In this document: positions 10,140 through 21,235 of the stretch, piece after piece
Layout of the letters: each line of letters begins with the position of its first letter
Numbering within the stretch: the stretch's first letter is position 1
Assembly: GCA_004325065.1 (NCBI GenBank)
Contig: PITI01000018.1
Coordinates: 1 to 35,679, forward strand
Direction: 5' to 3'
DNA length: 35,679 bases
Source: Hamiltosporidium magnivora
Lineage: Eukaryota; Microsporidia; Dubosqiidae
The notes under the pieces: model-generated
The model's database searches: none
What the model was told of the DNA's origin: nothing
Seen by the model: the letters and a program-made list of their open reading frames with translations, nothing else
Made by a program: the position numbers and the translations under genes

Positions 10140-11505
10140 CTTGCGATTGATGCAATTACACCCTTAAGATAATGTATGCCTTGTATGCTACTATAGCTAA
10201 TTGGAATTCTTAAATGTTTAATTAAACATTTTTTAAAGAAAAGAAATTTTAAAAAAATTAAGTTTAAAGATTTTCAAATCCGAACGAAGGATCGAATAAT
10301 AAATTGATATTTATTTTTATTTCTATTTTAATAAAATAGTAGTTTTTAAACAGAAAGGTCTTATAAATTTGCTTGAATATTGAAAAAAATACATTGTAAA
10401 CATGTGTATTGTACATGAATTTTTTTATTTACTCGAAGAAAAAAGTTTGTGAAAACATTTCCTTGTATTAGAATTAAATATTAAGTACATTATTGCGCCA
10501 AATTTTATTTACTGATAATTTTTATATTTAAATATTCATATCAAAGGTTGCTCACGACCATTTCAAAAAAAAATCTGCTTTTAAATTAATTTAGAAAAAA
10601 TTGTTAACAAAAGGTAGACTAAAAAGATAAAAAACAGGTAAAAACTATGCAAAATATTTTCAAAACACATAAATATTCTAAATAATTTCAAAGTTTGTGT
10701 TTAAAAATACTTGTAATTCTCGAATCATTTTTTTGCTAAAACATTTTAGATCCGTAAGATTTTTTTAAGTCTTCGTATGGTTTTACATCTCCTATAAACC
10801 TATAAATTTTCAAGTATATATTTAATTTAATTCGTAAAATATGAATTTTGTATCTTTTTGCTGCTATTCTTAAATAATTATGATTAAAATATAAGAATCT
10901 GCTGTTAGAAATTTTAATAGTTAAGATAAATTTACATTTAAACAATTAATTGCTTAATATGTCTTTCAGCTCTATAAATTATAGCCTGAAATGAATAACG
11001 TTAAATAAATTACATTCATATATCAGATAATTAAAAAAGCCACCAATTAGCTTAAAATTTTATCATTATTAAATAATTTATTAAAATTCAGATGTAGGAA
11101 ATGATTGGAGAACTAGAATTTAAGTTATTGAATATTAGGGGTTATACTCAAATTTTCGGTTCAATTAATTCATTAATTTTCTCCCTTTATTTTCCTCAAT
11201 TCAATATTTTGAACCAATGCTTTAATTTCGCACATTTTCTCCACTTTGGGGTTCAATAATTGTAATATTTGCTTGCTTAACAATCCATAGTGTATTTTTT
11301 TACGAATAAATGAAATATATTTAATTAAAATACGAGTTAACAAATTTTCTCTCTATTAAATGATTTCTTCCACAATTTTAATCAGTTCACTGCCATATTT
11401 ATACAAATGAATGAAAATAGAGAAAATATTTTTTTTAAATTTTTAAATCACAAGTAATTGAAACGTAAAGAAACTTATAAATTTACAGACTTAATATTTT
11501 TAAAC
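10140..11505. other. AT-rich intergenic DNA, no gene seen
   Basis: No conserved frame, repeat family member or RNA signature was found. A 69-codon minus-strand frame at 10,736-10,945 lacks an ATG and is low-complexity. Confidence 0.6.
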
Positions 11506-11510
11506 AAGTT

Positions 11511-12209
11511 TTATTCCACTTTAATTCTCTCAGAAATACCACTCACGGCAGATTTAATTTCATCTTCAGATTTTTTTACTATTTTATCTGGATATATATC
11601 AAAAGAAACAATTCTACTCGTATTTAATTGGATAACTTCAGACAGAGAAGATATTGTTAACAAAAAAGGGTCGGATTCATTACTTTTTTCCATGAATTCG
11701 TTTACTTTCCCGCTTTTTTGTCCGATAGATCCACATCGATACCCTGAAAAATTACCATCTGGTTCGACAATATATGCTTTAGATTGTTCATCTTCAAATC
11801 CAAAGAGGATAGATCTTATTCCAAACGGTCTTTTTCCTCCTTGAATTGTATATTTCTGTTTCACTCCAGAAAGTCGCACAGCCAACTGTGTAAGTGTAAT
11901 ATTTTCACTCGTCTGCAATTTATAATTTCTACATATTACTCTCGCCTTTTCAATAATAACATAAGAATCAGGACTCAGTCCTGCATACGCCATATAGAAA
12001 TGCTGGTCGGGATCGATTAATACAATTTTTTGTTCGTCATCTTCTACTAACATTTTATTTGAACCTTTTTTTTCAATACAAACTGAAATATATTCTTTTG
12101 AAGTTGAAAAAACAACCAAACTACCTTGTTCGCTTGCATGCTGTGCATATTCTACTTGTATAAGTCTACCATCGGGTGAAAATACTGCAAGTGCATTGTC
12201 GTAAACCAT
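11511..12209 (-). CDS. PRE6: 20S proteasome subunit alpha, probably alpha-4
   Basis: This encodes 232 residues, close to the usual 235-260 of alpha subunits. Alpha subunits form the outer non-catalytic rings of the 20S core and gate substrate entry. The N-terminus MVYDNALAVFSPDG followed by RLIQVEYA (to residue 22) is the alpha signature. GSLVV, KM and DEQKI follow, then YMAYAGLSPDS (71-82), KQKYTIQGGKRPFG (117-130) and GSIGQKSGKVNEFMEK (160-175). The YD..FSPDG spacing, RPFGI and the EF[LM]EK element fit alpha-4 (yeast Pre6, human PSMA7) better than alpha-3 or alpha-7. The nuclear-targeting Lys-rich C-terminal tail of many alpha-4 proteins is absent. CCC lies at -5 to -7. AATAAA overlaps the stop codon. 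It is divergent from the reductase gene. Confidence 0.92.
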   Translation of the reverse strand: MVYDNALAVFSPDGRLIQVEYAQHASEQGSLVVFSTSKEYISVCIEKKGSNKMLVEDDEQKIVLIDPDQHFYMAYAGLSPDSYVIIEKARVICRNYKLQTSENITLTQLAVRLSGVKQKYTIQGGKRPFGIRSILFGFEDEQSKAYIVEPDGNFSGYRCGSIGQKSGKVNEFMEKSNESDPFLLTISSLSEVIQLNTSRIVSFDIYPDKIVKKSEDEIKSAVSGISERIKVE

Positions 12210-12827
12210 TTATGGGTTACATATGTTTTTAGAAATATAAATTTTATTTGTTGGCTTTTTATTTTTTTTTTATCTTTAAAGAAATTTTAATGACTCAAGA
12301 TTTTCTTATTTGGTGAAGCTATAATTTTTTTTTGGAATTTGATTTATCTGTAGAGAAAGTAAAAAAACTAAAGAAAAAGAATTTTTGTAAATTTATTTCA
12401 ATTTTTTAATTTAATTTTAACCAAAAGTAAGTAATTATTATTTTTAGAACTCAAAAATTTGATATAAAAAATTAGAAATAAATGGTTTATTTTTGCTACG
12501 GATTTATACTAAATAGTATGTTCATAGACATATATATGCATATATAGTATCAAGGTTTCGTTTTTTATTAAATTTTATTGTTTTATTTCAGAGAAATGTT
12601 TTATTAAATATTTTTATTGCAAATTATTTTATTACGTGACTTTTCTTTTTCAAAAATTTTTGATTTATTTGTGATTTCTTTATTTTGATTTCCAAATTAT
12701 GAAAATTAAAGTTAAAGATGCAATTTTGTTGTGTTCAGATTTTTGTTTTTTATTATTTTTATTTGAAAAAAAATTTGTTGATGCATAAATTAATTTAAAG
12801 ATATAGCAAATCCGATAAGTACCCCTC
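12210..12827. promoter_or_regulatory. 618-bp divergent promoter region
   Basis: This spacer separates two genes pointing away from each other, so both promoters must lie here. C-runs flank each start: CCC at 12,214-12,216 (minus strand) for the proteasome gene and CCCC at 12,822-12,825 for the reductase. The interior is homopolymeric A/T, with a 'tatatatgcatatata' near-palindrome at about 12,530-12,547. No motif can be assigned a factor. Confidence 0.5.
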
Positions 12828-14159
12828 ATGTACGATCTAATAGTTATAGGAGCTGGAAGTGGGGGACTTTCTGCTGCAATTAAATCTAAGAAAATGGGAA
12901 AAAAGGTTTTATTAATAGAAAAGGCTAGAATAGGAGGTACATGTGTAAATGTGGGTTGTGTGCCGAAAAAAATAACATATAATCTTTCCAATTTACTGTT
13001 TACCTTGAAGTTTTCGCAGTTTTATGGAATTTCAATTTCTGAATACAAAATAGATTTTGAAAAATTTGTAAAAAAACGAAATAAATATATTGAAAGATTA
13101 AATAATATTTACAAAGAAAAAATTAAAGATATTGAATATGTAGAAGGACATGCGATAGTTGAAAATGATCAAGTTATAGTGAATGAGAAGTGTTATACGT
13201 ATAAAAATCTATTATTGGCTACAGGAAGTAAATCTATTGTTCCTGAAATACCGGGAAAAGAATATTTTTTCAATAGTGATGATTTTTTTGAGTTAAAAGA
13301 AAAACCTGACAAGGTTGTAATTATTGGAAGTGGATATATTGGTATTGAAATGTCTTTTATGTTTGTCTCACTCGGATCAGAGGTATCCATTATATGTAGA
13401 AAAAATGCTGTCTTGTCTAAATTTGATAAGATGATATCTGAAAATGTCATTTTATATATGAAAGAAGCCGGTATCCGAATATTTTTTGATACAGAAATCG
13501 AAAGAATAGAAAAAATTGAGAAAAAATACAAATTAACTTTCAAAAACAAAGAAGAAAATTTTGTTTTAAATGATATTGATTTTCCATTATGTGCTATCGG
13601 AAGAGACTCAGATTTAAGTTTTATAAAATCAAAGATCGAGAAAAATGGCAATTTTTTGAAGGTAAATGAAAATTTCAAAACTTCAATAAAAAATGTATAT
13701 GCGATAGGAGATATCATAAACAATTACATGCTTACACCAGTTGCAATTTTCTGTGGAAGAAGTCTAGTTGATCATATATTTGAATCGAAATATAAAAATA
13801 TCGAACAAGAATTAAGAATATTTGAATGTGTGCCAAGTGTCGTATTTTCTCATCCACCTGTTGCTACCGTAGGACTGAGTGAAGAAGAAGCAAGGCGAAA
13901 ATATTCAGAAAAAGTAAAAATTTATAAAAGTCGTTTTGTAAATCTTTATTTTAGTATGTCAGATACCAAAGAATATAGTGAATATAAGATTGTAGTTGTT
14001 GAAGATAAAGTAATAGGAATTCATATCTGTGGACTTGGAAGTGATGAAATAATACAAGGATTTGCAGTAGCTATAAAGAATGGTCTTAACTATAATGATT
14101 TAAAAAATTGTATTGGTGTCCATCCTACAGCCTCAGAAGAACTTCTTTTTACAGAATAA
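12828..14159 (+). CDS. GLR1: glutathione reductase (pyridine nucleotide-disulphide oxidoreductase)
   Basis: This 443-residue FAD/NADPH enzyme is predicted to reduce glutathione disulphide using NADPH. FAD site: GAGSGG at 8-13, with E31 ending the second strand. The redox disulphide is C39-C44 in GGTCVNVGCVPKK, the GR/TrxR form. The NADPH fold has GSGYIG at 167-172 and R191, an NADPH-type arginine, in ICRK. The second FAD motif is YAIGD at 291-295. The dimerisation domain has VVFSHPPVATVGL, GIHICGLGSDEIIQGFAVA, and the HPTASEE motif (432-438) with catalytic H432 and E437. Similarity runs to the C-terminus, and the Cys/Sec tail of large thioredoxin reductases is missing, favouring GR; there is no mitochondrial leader, so it is probably cytosolic. 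CCCC sits three bases before the ATG. AATAAA overlaps the stop. Confidence 0.93.
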   Translation: MYDLIVIGAGSGGLSAAIKSKKMGKKVLLIEKARIGGTCVNVGCVPKKITYNLSNLLFTLKFSQFYGISISEYKIDFEKFVKKRNKYIERLNNIYKEKIKDIEYVEGHAIVENDQVIVNEKCYTYKNLLLATGSKSIVPEIPGKEYFFNSDDFFELKEKPDKVVIIGSGYIGIEMSFMFVSLGSEVSIICRKNAVLSKFDKMISENVILYMKEAGIRIFFDTEIERIEKIEKKYKLTFKNKEENFVLNDIDFPLCAIGRDSDLSFIKSKIEKNGNFLKVNENFKTSIKNVYAIGDIINNYMLTPVAIFCGRSLVDHIFESKYKNIEQELRIFECVPSVVFSHPPVATVGLSEEEARRKYSEKVKIYKSRFVNLYFSMSDTKEYSEYKIVVVEDKVIGIHICGLGSDEIIQGFAVAIKNGLNYNDLKNCIGVHPTASEELLFTE

Positions 14160-15811
14160 AAATCTTATAAATAAAGTTGTTGAAAATTCTTTAATTTTAT
14201 CAAAACATGTTTTTTCTTTGAAGTTTATTTTATTTAAAAAATAATTCAATTAGAATGTTTTAAATTTATTTTTCATCTTTTAACTGGATTTAGAATCAAA
14301 GAATATTTTTAAAATAAAATTAGATTTGTTCTGATCAGTGAATATATTTAATACAAATTTGATATTTTTTTATTCCAATTTTTTATAAAAAATAAATTAT
14401 TTCAAATATTAAATCCTAAACTTTGTAACAAGTTATATTTATTGTAAAATTAAAAATATTCTTTAACTAAAACATAATTATAGTCAATATTTACAAAGTT
14501 TTTTTACTCATTTGGATTTAAATAAAAAAAAATATAAATTCTAAACTTAAATGAAATATAAAAATCAAATTAAATTTATAAAAATTAAAGTCTATATTTT
14601 AAAATCAAAAACAATGGTGATATACCTGTAATTCTTATTAGATTTTTTAATCTTTAATCAAGAAAAAATTATTGGTTTATTTCGAATTTAATTTTCCGAA
14701 TCTACGAGATAAAAATTTCGGTTAAAGAGAATATTTTGTTATTTCTTATATCTATATTGTGTATTCTAAATTCTAAAATATTTTAATTTTCTAGTTTTTA
14801 TTTTAAGAATAAATTTCATTTAAACACACATAGTAAAAAATATTTTTAAAGTAAAATGTTTTTAAAGTAAAATATTTTTAAAGTAAAACATTTTTCTAGT
14901 TTATGATATATTATTTCTAATGAAAAAAATTATAAATTCTTTATATATGGCAATAGATTTCAACATATTTGGTAAATAATGATTATATTATACATTTCTT
15001 AAATTATGTGTTTTAAATTTAGTCTTTAATTTTTTCAGAATATTTTCATACTTCAATGTATTGCTTGTTTACTATAACTCTTAGATTGATAAAGTATTGA
15101 AGATATAGACCGTTCATATTTTGTATTTTCTCTTTATTTGCTTGCATTTCTTTAGCATATTATCTTAATATTCTTTTTAATTTTTTCAATATTGATTTCC
15201 TATTTCTAGCCTATAAAATACTTCGATTATCGATTTGACTGACTATGTGAGATTTATTTTTTAAACTGAATCGCTTTTACATAACCAAAGTTTCTAATAC
15301 AATATTCTAATACAAAGCACATTCGTTGTAAATTCTCTATAAAAAGTAAAGTTTTAAATAATTAAAAAAAATTATCTTGTCTTAAATTTTATAAAAGAAA
15401 TCAAATATGTTTAGAATGGTTTTATGGTTGTCAATTTTAATACTTTAAACTATAATTTAGAATCTTAACTCTATTTATCTTGATATTTTTATTTTTAAAT
15501 TTTTATGATTATATAATACTGACTGATTTTTCGATTATCCTGATATTAATATATTTATTTTAGAAAATATTTCCTTGATAATATACCTTAGAGCACCCTA
15601 ATTTATTTATAAAAATCGGATAAACAAACTTACAAATTAGATTAATTATTATTCATTCAATAAATATTTAAACAATTTAAAATACTTATAGATAATTTAA
15701 ACAAAAGAAAGCTTAACTTTTATGAAACTTTAATTCTAGATTGTTCTAAGACAAATTTCAAATCAGATAAACAAATGAAACTATTTATTTAATTCTCAAA
15801 TATAAACAAAT
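14160..15811. other. AT-rich intergenic DNA with a 16-bp microrepeat
   Basis: No gene was seen. The stretch consists of homopolymer-rich AT sequence. A short tandem repeat at 14,835-14,895 is listed separately. Confidence 0.6.
14835..14895. repeat. 16-bp tandem repeat, about 3 copies
   Basis: The word tttttaaagtaaaa recurs with its G at 14,851, 14,867 and 14,883, a 16-base period. The last two bases of the units vary (tg, ta, ca). Confidence 0.8.
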
Positions 15812-16243
15812 ATGATGAAGGTAAAAGAACTTATACAACTCTGGGAGAATAGAATACAGGTAAACAAAGCAAATGATAAAACCGAGTATATGCTCTCAAA
15901 GGAATCTTCTGTTTTTATCGCAGAAAGCAATAAAAGATCTGACGGCTTAGAAATCAAGACAATAGATATTGTTTTTGAAGAAAATCATGAAAAAATAGAT
16001 ATTTATAAGTCAACTACAGAAAATTTAATCGAAAATACACCAATACAAAACACACGTCAATATTCACAACAAGACGTTCTTGATTTAATAAACGAAATGG
16101 TGATTAAAATAAAGAATACTCGAATCGAATTGACAATTCCTGAAGAAAACTATAAAAAAACAAAATATAAAAAAAGATTTAAGAATCGAGGTTATTCTGG
16201 CAGTCACTATACTATGATAGGTATAAAATGGGCAACTTTATGA
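15812..16243 (+). CDS. hypothetical protein, 143 aa
   Basis: The product is not recognised. The frame has coding character: 143 residues, rich in Glu, Lys, Ile, Asn and Thr, not homopolymeric, and ending in a basic tail (YKKTKYKKRFKNRGYSG, 116-130). It begins with two consecutive ATGs (15,812 and 15,815). Residues 3-17 (KVKELIQLWENRIQV) can form an amphipathic helix, and another lies around 84-105 (SQQDVLDLINEMVIKIKNT). There is no signal peptide or membrane segment. No CCC run precedes the start, unlike the other genes. A cytosolic or nuclear protein binding a partner or nucleic acid through its basic tail would fit, but this is inference. It stands alone between large spacers. Confidence 0.6.
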   Translation: MMKVKELIQLWENRIQVNKANDKTEYMLSKESSVFIAESNKRSDGLEIKTIDIVFEENHEKIDIYKSTTENLIENTPIQNTRQYSQQDVLDLINEMVIKIKNTRIELTIPEENYKKTKYKKRFKNRGYSGSHYTMIGIKWATL

Positions 16244-16249
16244 TATATT

Positions 16250-16549
16250 TAGAGAAAAGTGATTTAAAAAATAAAAAATTAAAATGAATTTGATCGTAAA
16301 GTCGTTTTTGTATTCTTATTTTATACTTCTTTAGAATATTTTAAAATCATTTATGTTTATTACATACATCTGAGGAAATGTTTTAATGATGTTCTCAAAC
16401 ATTAACGAACTATAATATTTATATTTTGCTATATTTACTAATATTATTCACGAGGATGATTTGAAGAAAAATATGTTACTAATACTTGATTGGAAAGCGA
16501 TTAGGTAAAACGGCTTGAGAAACATGAAATAAAATTAATGCGAGATGAA
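16250..16549. other. short intergenic stretch, nothing recognised
   Basis: This is the spacer between the 143-aa gene and a decayed REP-A copy. No frame or repeat was identified. Confidence 0.5.
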
Positions 16550-17060
16550 AGAGACCTGTTAAACATTGCTTGCTCTGAAGAAATTTGTACATTGAAAATT
16601 ATTTACAAAATGATGAAACTTTCTCTTAAAAGTAGCATTTTAAATTTTTTTACAAAATTAGATTGGTAAAGGCGACAAAACCAGCAAACAAATTCCCAAT
16701 TAAAAACATGAAAACTTAGTTTTTCTAACTCTGATTAGAAGACTTGGTGCCTCATACAAACAAAAACATATCTTTAAGATAGTATTTCAATGTCAAAGTA
16801 AAATTTAAAGTTGCCTCGATATACCGGGCAAGCAGTTTATATTATTAAATCACTCGTTTGAAATTATAATACTACACTTCTGAGGAGAAACCGAGGGGAT
16901 TCCGAATCGGAGTAACACACCAAGAAAAAAACTCTTAAAAATTCCGGATAACCAACTTCATATTTAATGGGTCTTATATAGTGTTAAGAAGTAATATTGT
17001 TATTTATACTTAAGAAATACCGATAGAAGTTTCAAAAGCGGAAAACAGCGCAAAGCCTGA
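16550..17060 (+). repeat. REP-A, strongly decayed copy (A3)
   Basis: This follows the order of REP-A: 'gaagaaatttgtacattg' and 'ttgatgaaactttct'-like blocks match 28.63-28.69 kb. Then 'agaagacttggtgcctca' matches 'aaagacttggagcctcagag' of copy A2 at 9,611. Similarity is patchy with many indels, so the borders are approximate. Confidence 0.55.
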
Positions 17061-17179
17061 AGCCATGTGAATCTACGTGACACGATATATATAAAATATG
17101 CTGTTTCTATAAAATGAAGCTCTATTTCTTTTATACATATTTAAATTTCACAATTAAATTGATCTAGAATAAATTATTT

Positions 17180-17310
17180 TTCGGATGGAGAGAGAATAGC
17201 CACATTAAAAACTATCTAGTTCTCATGAGTGTGTAGAAAAACATTTTCGATATTTTGGTTGATATAAACCACACTGGATATATAGGCCCACACCCTGTAA
17301 TCCCGAGCTA
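17180..17310 (+). repeat. REP-A 5' fragment (A4)
   Basis: The block 'gagagaatagccacattaaa' then 'aactatctagttctcatgag' then 'aaaccacactggatatata' lines up with the minus strand of 150-290 and with 9,345-9,450. The match stops abruptly at about 17,310, so this copy is truncated. Confidence 0.6.
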
Positions 17311-17949
17311 CACTAGATTAAGAAGCAATTAGAAAACTTTCAGTTGTTTATCTTTGACACCGAGAGGTAAAAGAGGGATTGAATAAGTGAGAAAGTATAA
17401 ATTTTTTTAACCTTAATATGTATTTCATATCATCACTATGTGTTAAAACAAAAAAAATAAACAAAAAAACTCTGAAGTAGATATTGTATCAAAAGAGAAG
17501 CATTATGATTTTTAATGAAAAGCTGCATGTGAAACAAAATTCTTTTTTTTAGGATTATATATTTTACGATCAATACGAAGGAATGATTATTATGAATAAT
17601 TACCAATATGAATGAGCAATTTGAATAATTTAAAAATTTAATTGAATAATATAAAAATTTAATAGAATAATTTCTACACTAGTAGTCATCTTATTAATGA
17701 ACTAGTTTCTCGGTTTAATATAACCAATTATTGGAGTTTGTAATTATTGTTGCTGAATGTCGATTATATTATCCTGGGCTTTAACAATTTAAGGATTGTT
17801 TCTAATTTTATGTTTTTAAGTGCTATAGTATTTTTTCTAAGGTTAAAATACAATAACTTGTGTTACCTGAAATAAGTGATATAAAGTATGGTTTCAAATA
17901 ACAACTAAATGAACTGTGTATATCAAAAAGTCAAAATATACTGATTCTC
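17311..17949. other. possible 5' part of the integrase element, unassigned
   Basis: Contains a GC-richer piece at 17,285-17,390 and AT-rich sequence after it. It lies directly upstream of the integrase relic and may belong to the same element, but no peptide similarity was found. Confidence 0.35.
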
Positions 17950-19390
17950 TCAAAAATTATTAGTTAAAGATAATAGAAAATATTAAAGGATCTAAAAAAA
18001 GAAGCAGAAAAAACCGCAGATTATCAGCATTTACATGGGGTTGATGTTATAACTTCAAGATAGAAGGGAAAACAGATAATTCCTGCAAAAAAGATAAAGT
18101 GAAATTTGGGTTTTAGGTACATCAAGAAGAGCCCTTTCTACTTTTACATGATTTGGATGTTGAAATTGGGCATAGGTGTTGAACTTCTGGAAATAGAGAT
18201 AAATTCAAGTCATAAAGAAATCACTAGATTAATTATGGAAATAAATATTAGGTTATTCATGTCTTGAAAAAAAAAGAGCGATAAAAAAAGGATTGGTGGT
18301 AAAACCAATATTTCAGACAAGCACGAACTCAAAGTTTAAGTTATATATAATCGGAATAAAATCACAACCAGGTGATTTATATAAATTTATATTTATATAC
18401 CAAGATTACTTTATAAAATATTTTCAAGTTCGGCATCTTAAAAGCAAAAGTTCAGTAGAGATGCTAGATTTTCTTTTTAATATTTTTACCCTTTTTGATG
18501 CGCCTTCTATTTTCCAAGTGATAATGCAGAGAATTTGCTATAAATACTGTTCAATAACTATTAGAATGTGACCTAGGTCGAAGATGATACATAAAAAACC
18601 TAGATCCCTCAAAGTCAAGGCATGTATAACGTATACATCAAAATATTTAAACCATGCTTCATACTTGGCTGGAAGAGAATAACAACAGAAAGTTGATCAG
18701 AGAGCTTGCAAGTTATTGAGAGTATGAAAAATAGAGCTATCATTGTGTTATAAACTTTGATTCGTGTTAAGAAATGATTAGAATAAAGTTTAAAGTTGGT
18801 TTAAAAAAGTTATATTTCTATAGAATTTCTGCCTAAAATAAATTCTAAAGGCGTTTTGGAGGTAATATCAATAGATCAGAACAATTCAGAATCTTTTTAA
18901 GAAGATACCTGCAAGACAAAAAAATCAAATAACGACATGTTAAAATAAGAGAAAGAAATATCTTCTAGTTATGATAATGGTTAATCGTCAACTTCTTTAT
19001 CTATATCTCTAGTTTTCAAAGCCATCTGATCTTTTAGTAATGGTCATGAAAAAGTGCAAAGGAATTTAATGGTGATTTTCCAGGTGATTCTAATTGTTTA
19101 AAAAGAATCAGATACGTTAAAAATTGTGTGATTTCCGCCTGAACTTTAAATGAGCTGAAAAAATGCTTTAAATCTCTTATTCAAAATACCTGCCGCTGAG
19201 GAGGGTGACACGATGAGAGCCAATGCCCCTGGTGTCTACAGAGAACGTGAGACATAAAAAATTATGGCGTTTGTCCTAGAAATAAAAGATGCTAATCATT
19301 TTTAATTAAGTACGAAACATATACTCTTAAATCAACTTTAAGCGAGGACCAATTTAAAATATTCAATTAAAAGTTTATTTGATCGATAAA
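17950..19390 (+). mobile_element. dead element with KRBA2-type integrase relic
   Basis: The conceptual reading across stops and frame changes follows an integrase-type protein in order. First is a decayed N-terminal part with KKERxKKGLVVKPIF at about 18,265-18,310. Next is the integrase core: SQPGDLYKFIFIYQDYFIKY, VRHLKSKSSVE, LLFNIFTLFDAPSI-like residues in an open frame 18,293-18,571. Then come LHTWLEENN and MKNRAI near 18,650-18,740. Last is a C-terminal domain with GDTMRANAPGVYRERE at about 19,207-19,254, then IMAFVLEIKDANHF and LSTKHILLNQL. This is the layout of KRBA2/Gin-like integrases (zinc-binding region, rve core, C-terminal domain). The first catalytic Asp is replaced (IIG for LID), the second is in a shifted frame (gat at 18,520), and the Glu position reads as a stop. 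Ends and terminal repeats were not found. Confidence 0.75.
18293..18571 (+). pseudogene. integrase core fragment (rve-like)
   Basis: This is the only long uninterrupted piece of the element's coding region, 92 codons. Residues about 22-75 correspond to the start of an integrase core: the first strand with SQP, the 'YKF...YQDYF.K' strand, the 'LKSK' helix start, and the 'IFTLF.APSI' helix before the second catalytic Asp. The start lacks an ATG in the expected place. The frame leaves the domain at the DNGREF-type motif, which continues one frame over (gataatgcagagaatttgc at 18,520-18,538). It cannot give an active enzyme. Confidence 0.75.
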
Positions 19391-21180
19391 ATTTTACAGG
19401 CTGAGATTTTTTAGATAGAATGTTTAAGAATGTCGCCCGGGACAAGAAAGTCAGGTATATAGTTGATATTAGAGCAAACTCAAAATTAAGTCTGAAAAAT
19501 CCAAATGTCGAAAAAAAAACATACATCTCCAACTGTAAGAACATAGGAGGCTGTTTAACAAAAATTGATCTGTGATTTGGCATTTTTTTTAAATGTATAT
19601 GTTTTTTTCCAAAAATACATGTTTTCATACTAATGAACTTTAATTTAATACTCACGTTTATATTCGAACTAAATTAAAAAATTTATTAAATTGCCTATTC
19701 TTCTATGTCATAATAAATACTGACCAATTACTCAAATAGAGTTACTATATATCAGTAATTTAATTTTGTATAGATTACCGGTTTTTTTCCTAAAAACTTC
19801 AAGATTTTTTTTATATTCTCATCATAGAATACAAAAGGTACTTTTAAAATGAATTTAAATGAATTATTAGGATATTTCTTTCATTAATAACATTCATTTG
19901 AAATTACAAAAATTAGATAAATAAATGGTATAAGAGAAAAAAATTTGAATAATATTGCTGACTATTTAGAAACCTTACAACAAAGAATAAAAAAAAGTTC
20001 CTTGCATTTTAAAAGTAATTTCATTAAGAAATTTAAAAAGGTTGTTTCTTTGTATAAAATTTAAAGTAATTTTGTCGAGTTAATTAAGAAACGTGGAAGA
20101 TATATTTTTAAAATATTTCTATTAATATACAAACATCAATGAAACTATTTAGAGGTCTCAATAATTCATTATTTACTTTAAAAACATATTCCAAAGTTTT
20201 TGTGTCAAGAACCGCCGTATTTTATTTTGGAAAGCTTTCACTTAAATAAACCATTTTAAAATTTCTCATTAACCTAAGTTTTAGACATTTTCAGCAATAT
20301 ATATACATAAGTATAAAGAATCTATAAAAAATTATCTCACATCTGATATATATGGTTATAATTACAATATACATGCTCTAGATTATGTTATCCTTTTATT
20401 CTTTATGAAATCACATTTTGAAAACTATTCTGATAATTAACATAGATGATAGAAAATTATTTAAATATATCCTTTAAAATTATAGGTATCATGTTTAAAT
20501 TTCGCAATATGTTTGTTTTAAAAGAAAATATCGGCCAAAATTATCTTTTAAATCCAGTGTATTCTTTTAGGTCTGGCAAAAATCTAAAAATCCGTTGTAT
20601 TTCAAAAGTTACTACGTGTAAAAATTGTAATATCACCTTTTTTTATCTTACCTTTAAGATCAATATCGAAGTTGAAAGGGTCTATGTAATTTATATTGTA
20701 CTAATAATTTAAAAAACCACCCGAGGCAAAATAATTTTACTTTCACTTGATAGATTTAATTAGAAGTATTTTTTCTTAAATTTAATTCAAAATTGTTTCT
20801 TGATAAAAAAATTTAATGTCCAACAAATGCTTTAAACAATTTCTAAGTATTATATGAATATGAATAGATCCAAAAATATTTATATTATGAGTAGTTTCTT
20901 AAAAAAACTTTATTCACAATCTTCATAGAGTTTAAAGCATTTTGATCAAATTAATTAGTTAATCATTCCATTGGTTTCTATCTTTCGGATAGAAGATGAA
21001 TAGATTGGAAGTTTTTCATCTGTTTCGTTTAATCTGTTTTAACTTGGAATCCTAAGAAATTGACTAATATATCCGGTGTGCATTGTACCTCACCACAATA
21101 GCAGCAATGATTTCACACTAATTTTACTCCCCCGTTGTTAAGTAGATAAGTTTTAAAGTGGTTATTATTCCTGCAACTAT
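19391..21180. other. AT-rich intergenic DNA, no gene supported
   Basis: An 88-codon plus-strand frame at 20,446-20,712 begins with ATG and contains a CKNC pair, but is otherwise low in complexity with no family resemblance. It is treated as unsupported. No repeat copy was identified. Confidence 0.5.
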
Positions 21181-21224
21181 TTTTATAAAATACAATCTTA
21201 ATTTTCTGATCTTCTGGAGGGCCG

Positions 21225-21235
21225 GGTTCGATCCC
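21225..21235 (+). promoter_or_regulatory. B-box-like Pol III promoter element
   Basis: GGTTCGATCCC matches the B-box consensus (GGTTCGANNCC). It lies 35 bases downstream of a TATA sequence and about 170 bases before a T8 run, an arrangement compatible with Pol III transcription. Confidence 0.5.

Noticed and set aside
11458..12020. Two plus-strand frames over the proteasome gene
   Set aside because: Antisense shadows of a strongly conserved gene.
12680..13723. Minus-strand frames over the reductase gene
   Set aside because: Antisense shadows of the glutathione reductase frame.
19338..19655. 105-codon minus-strand frame
   Set aside because: Overlaps the end of the integrase relic on the other strand and has no family resemblance.
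20446..20712. 88-codon frame with a CKNC pair
   Set aside because: A single Cys pair and I/F/K/N-rich composition are not enough for a zinc protein call; no start signal.
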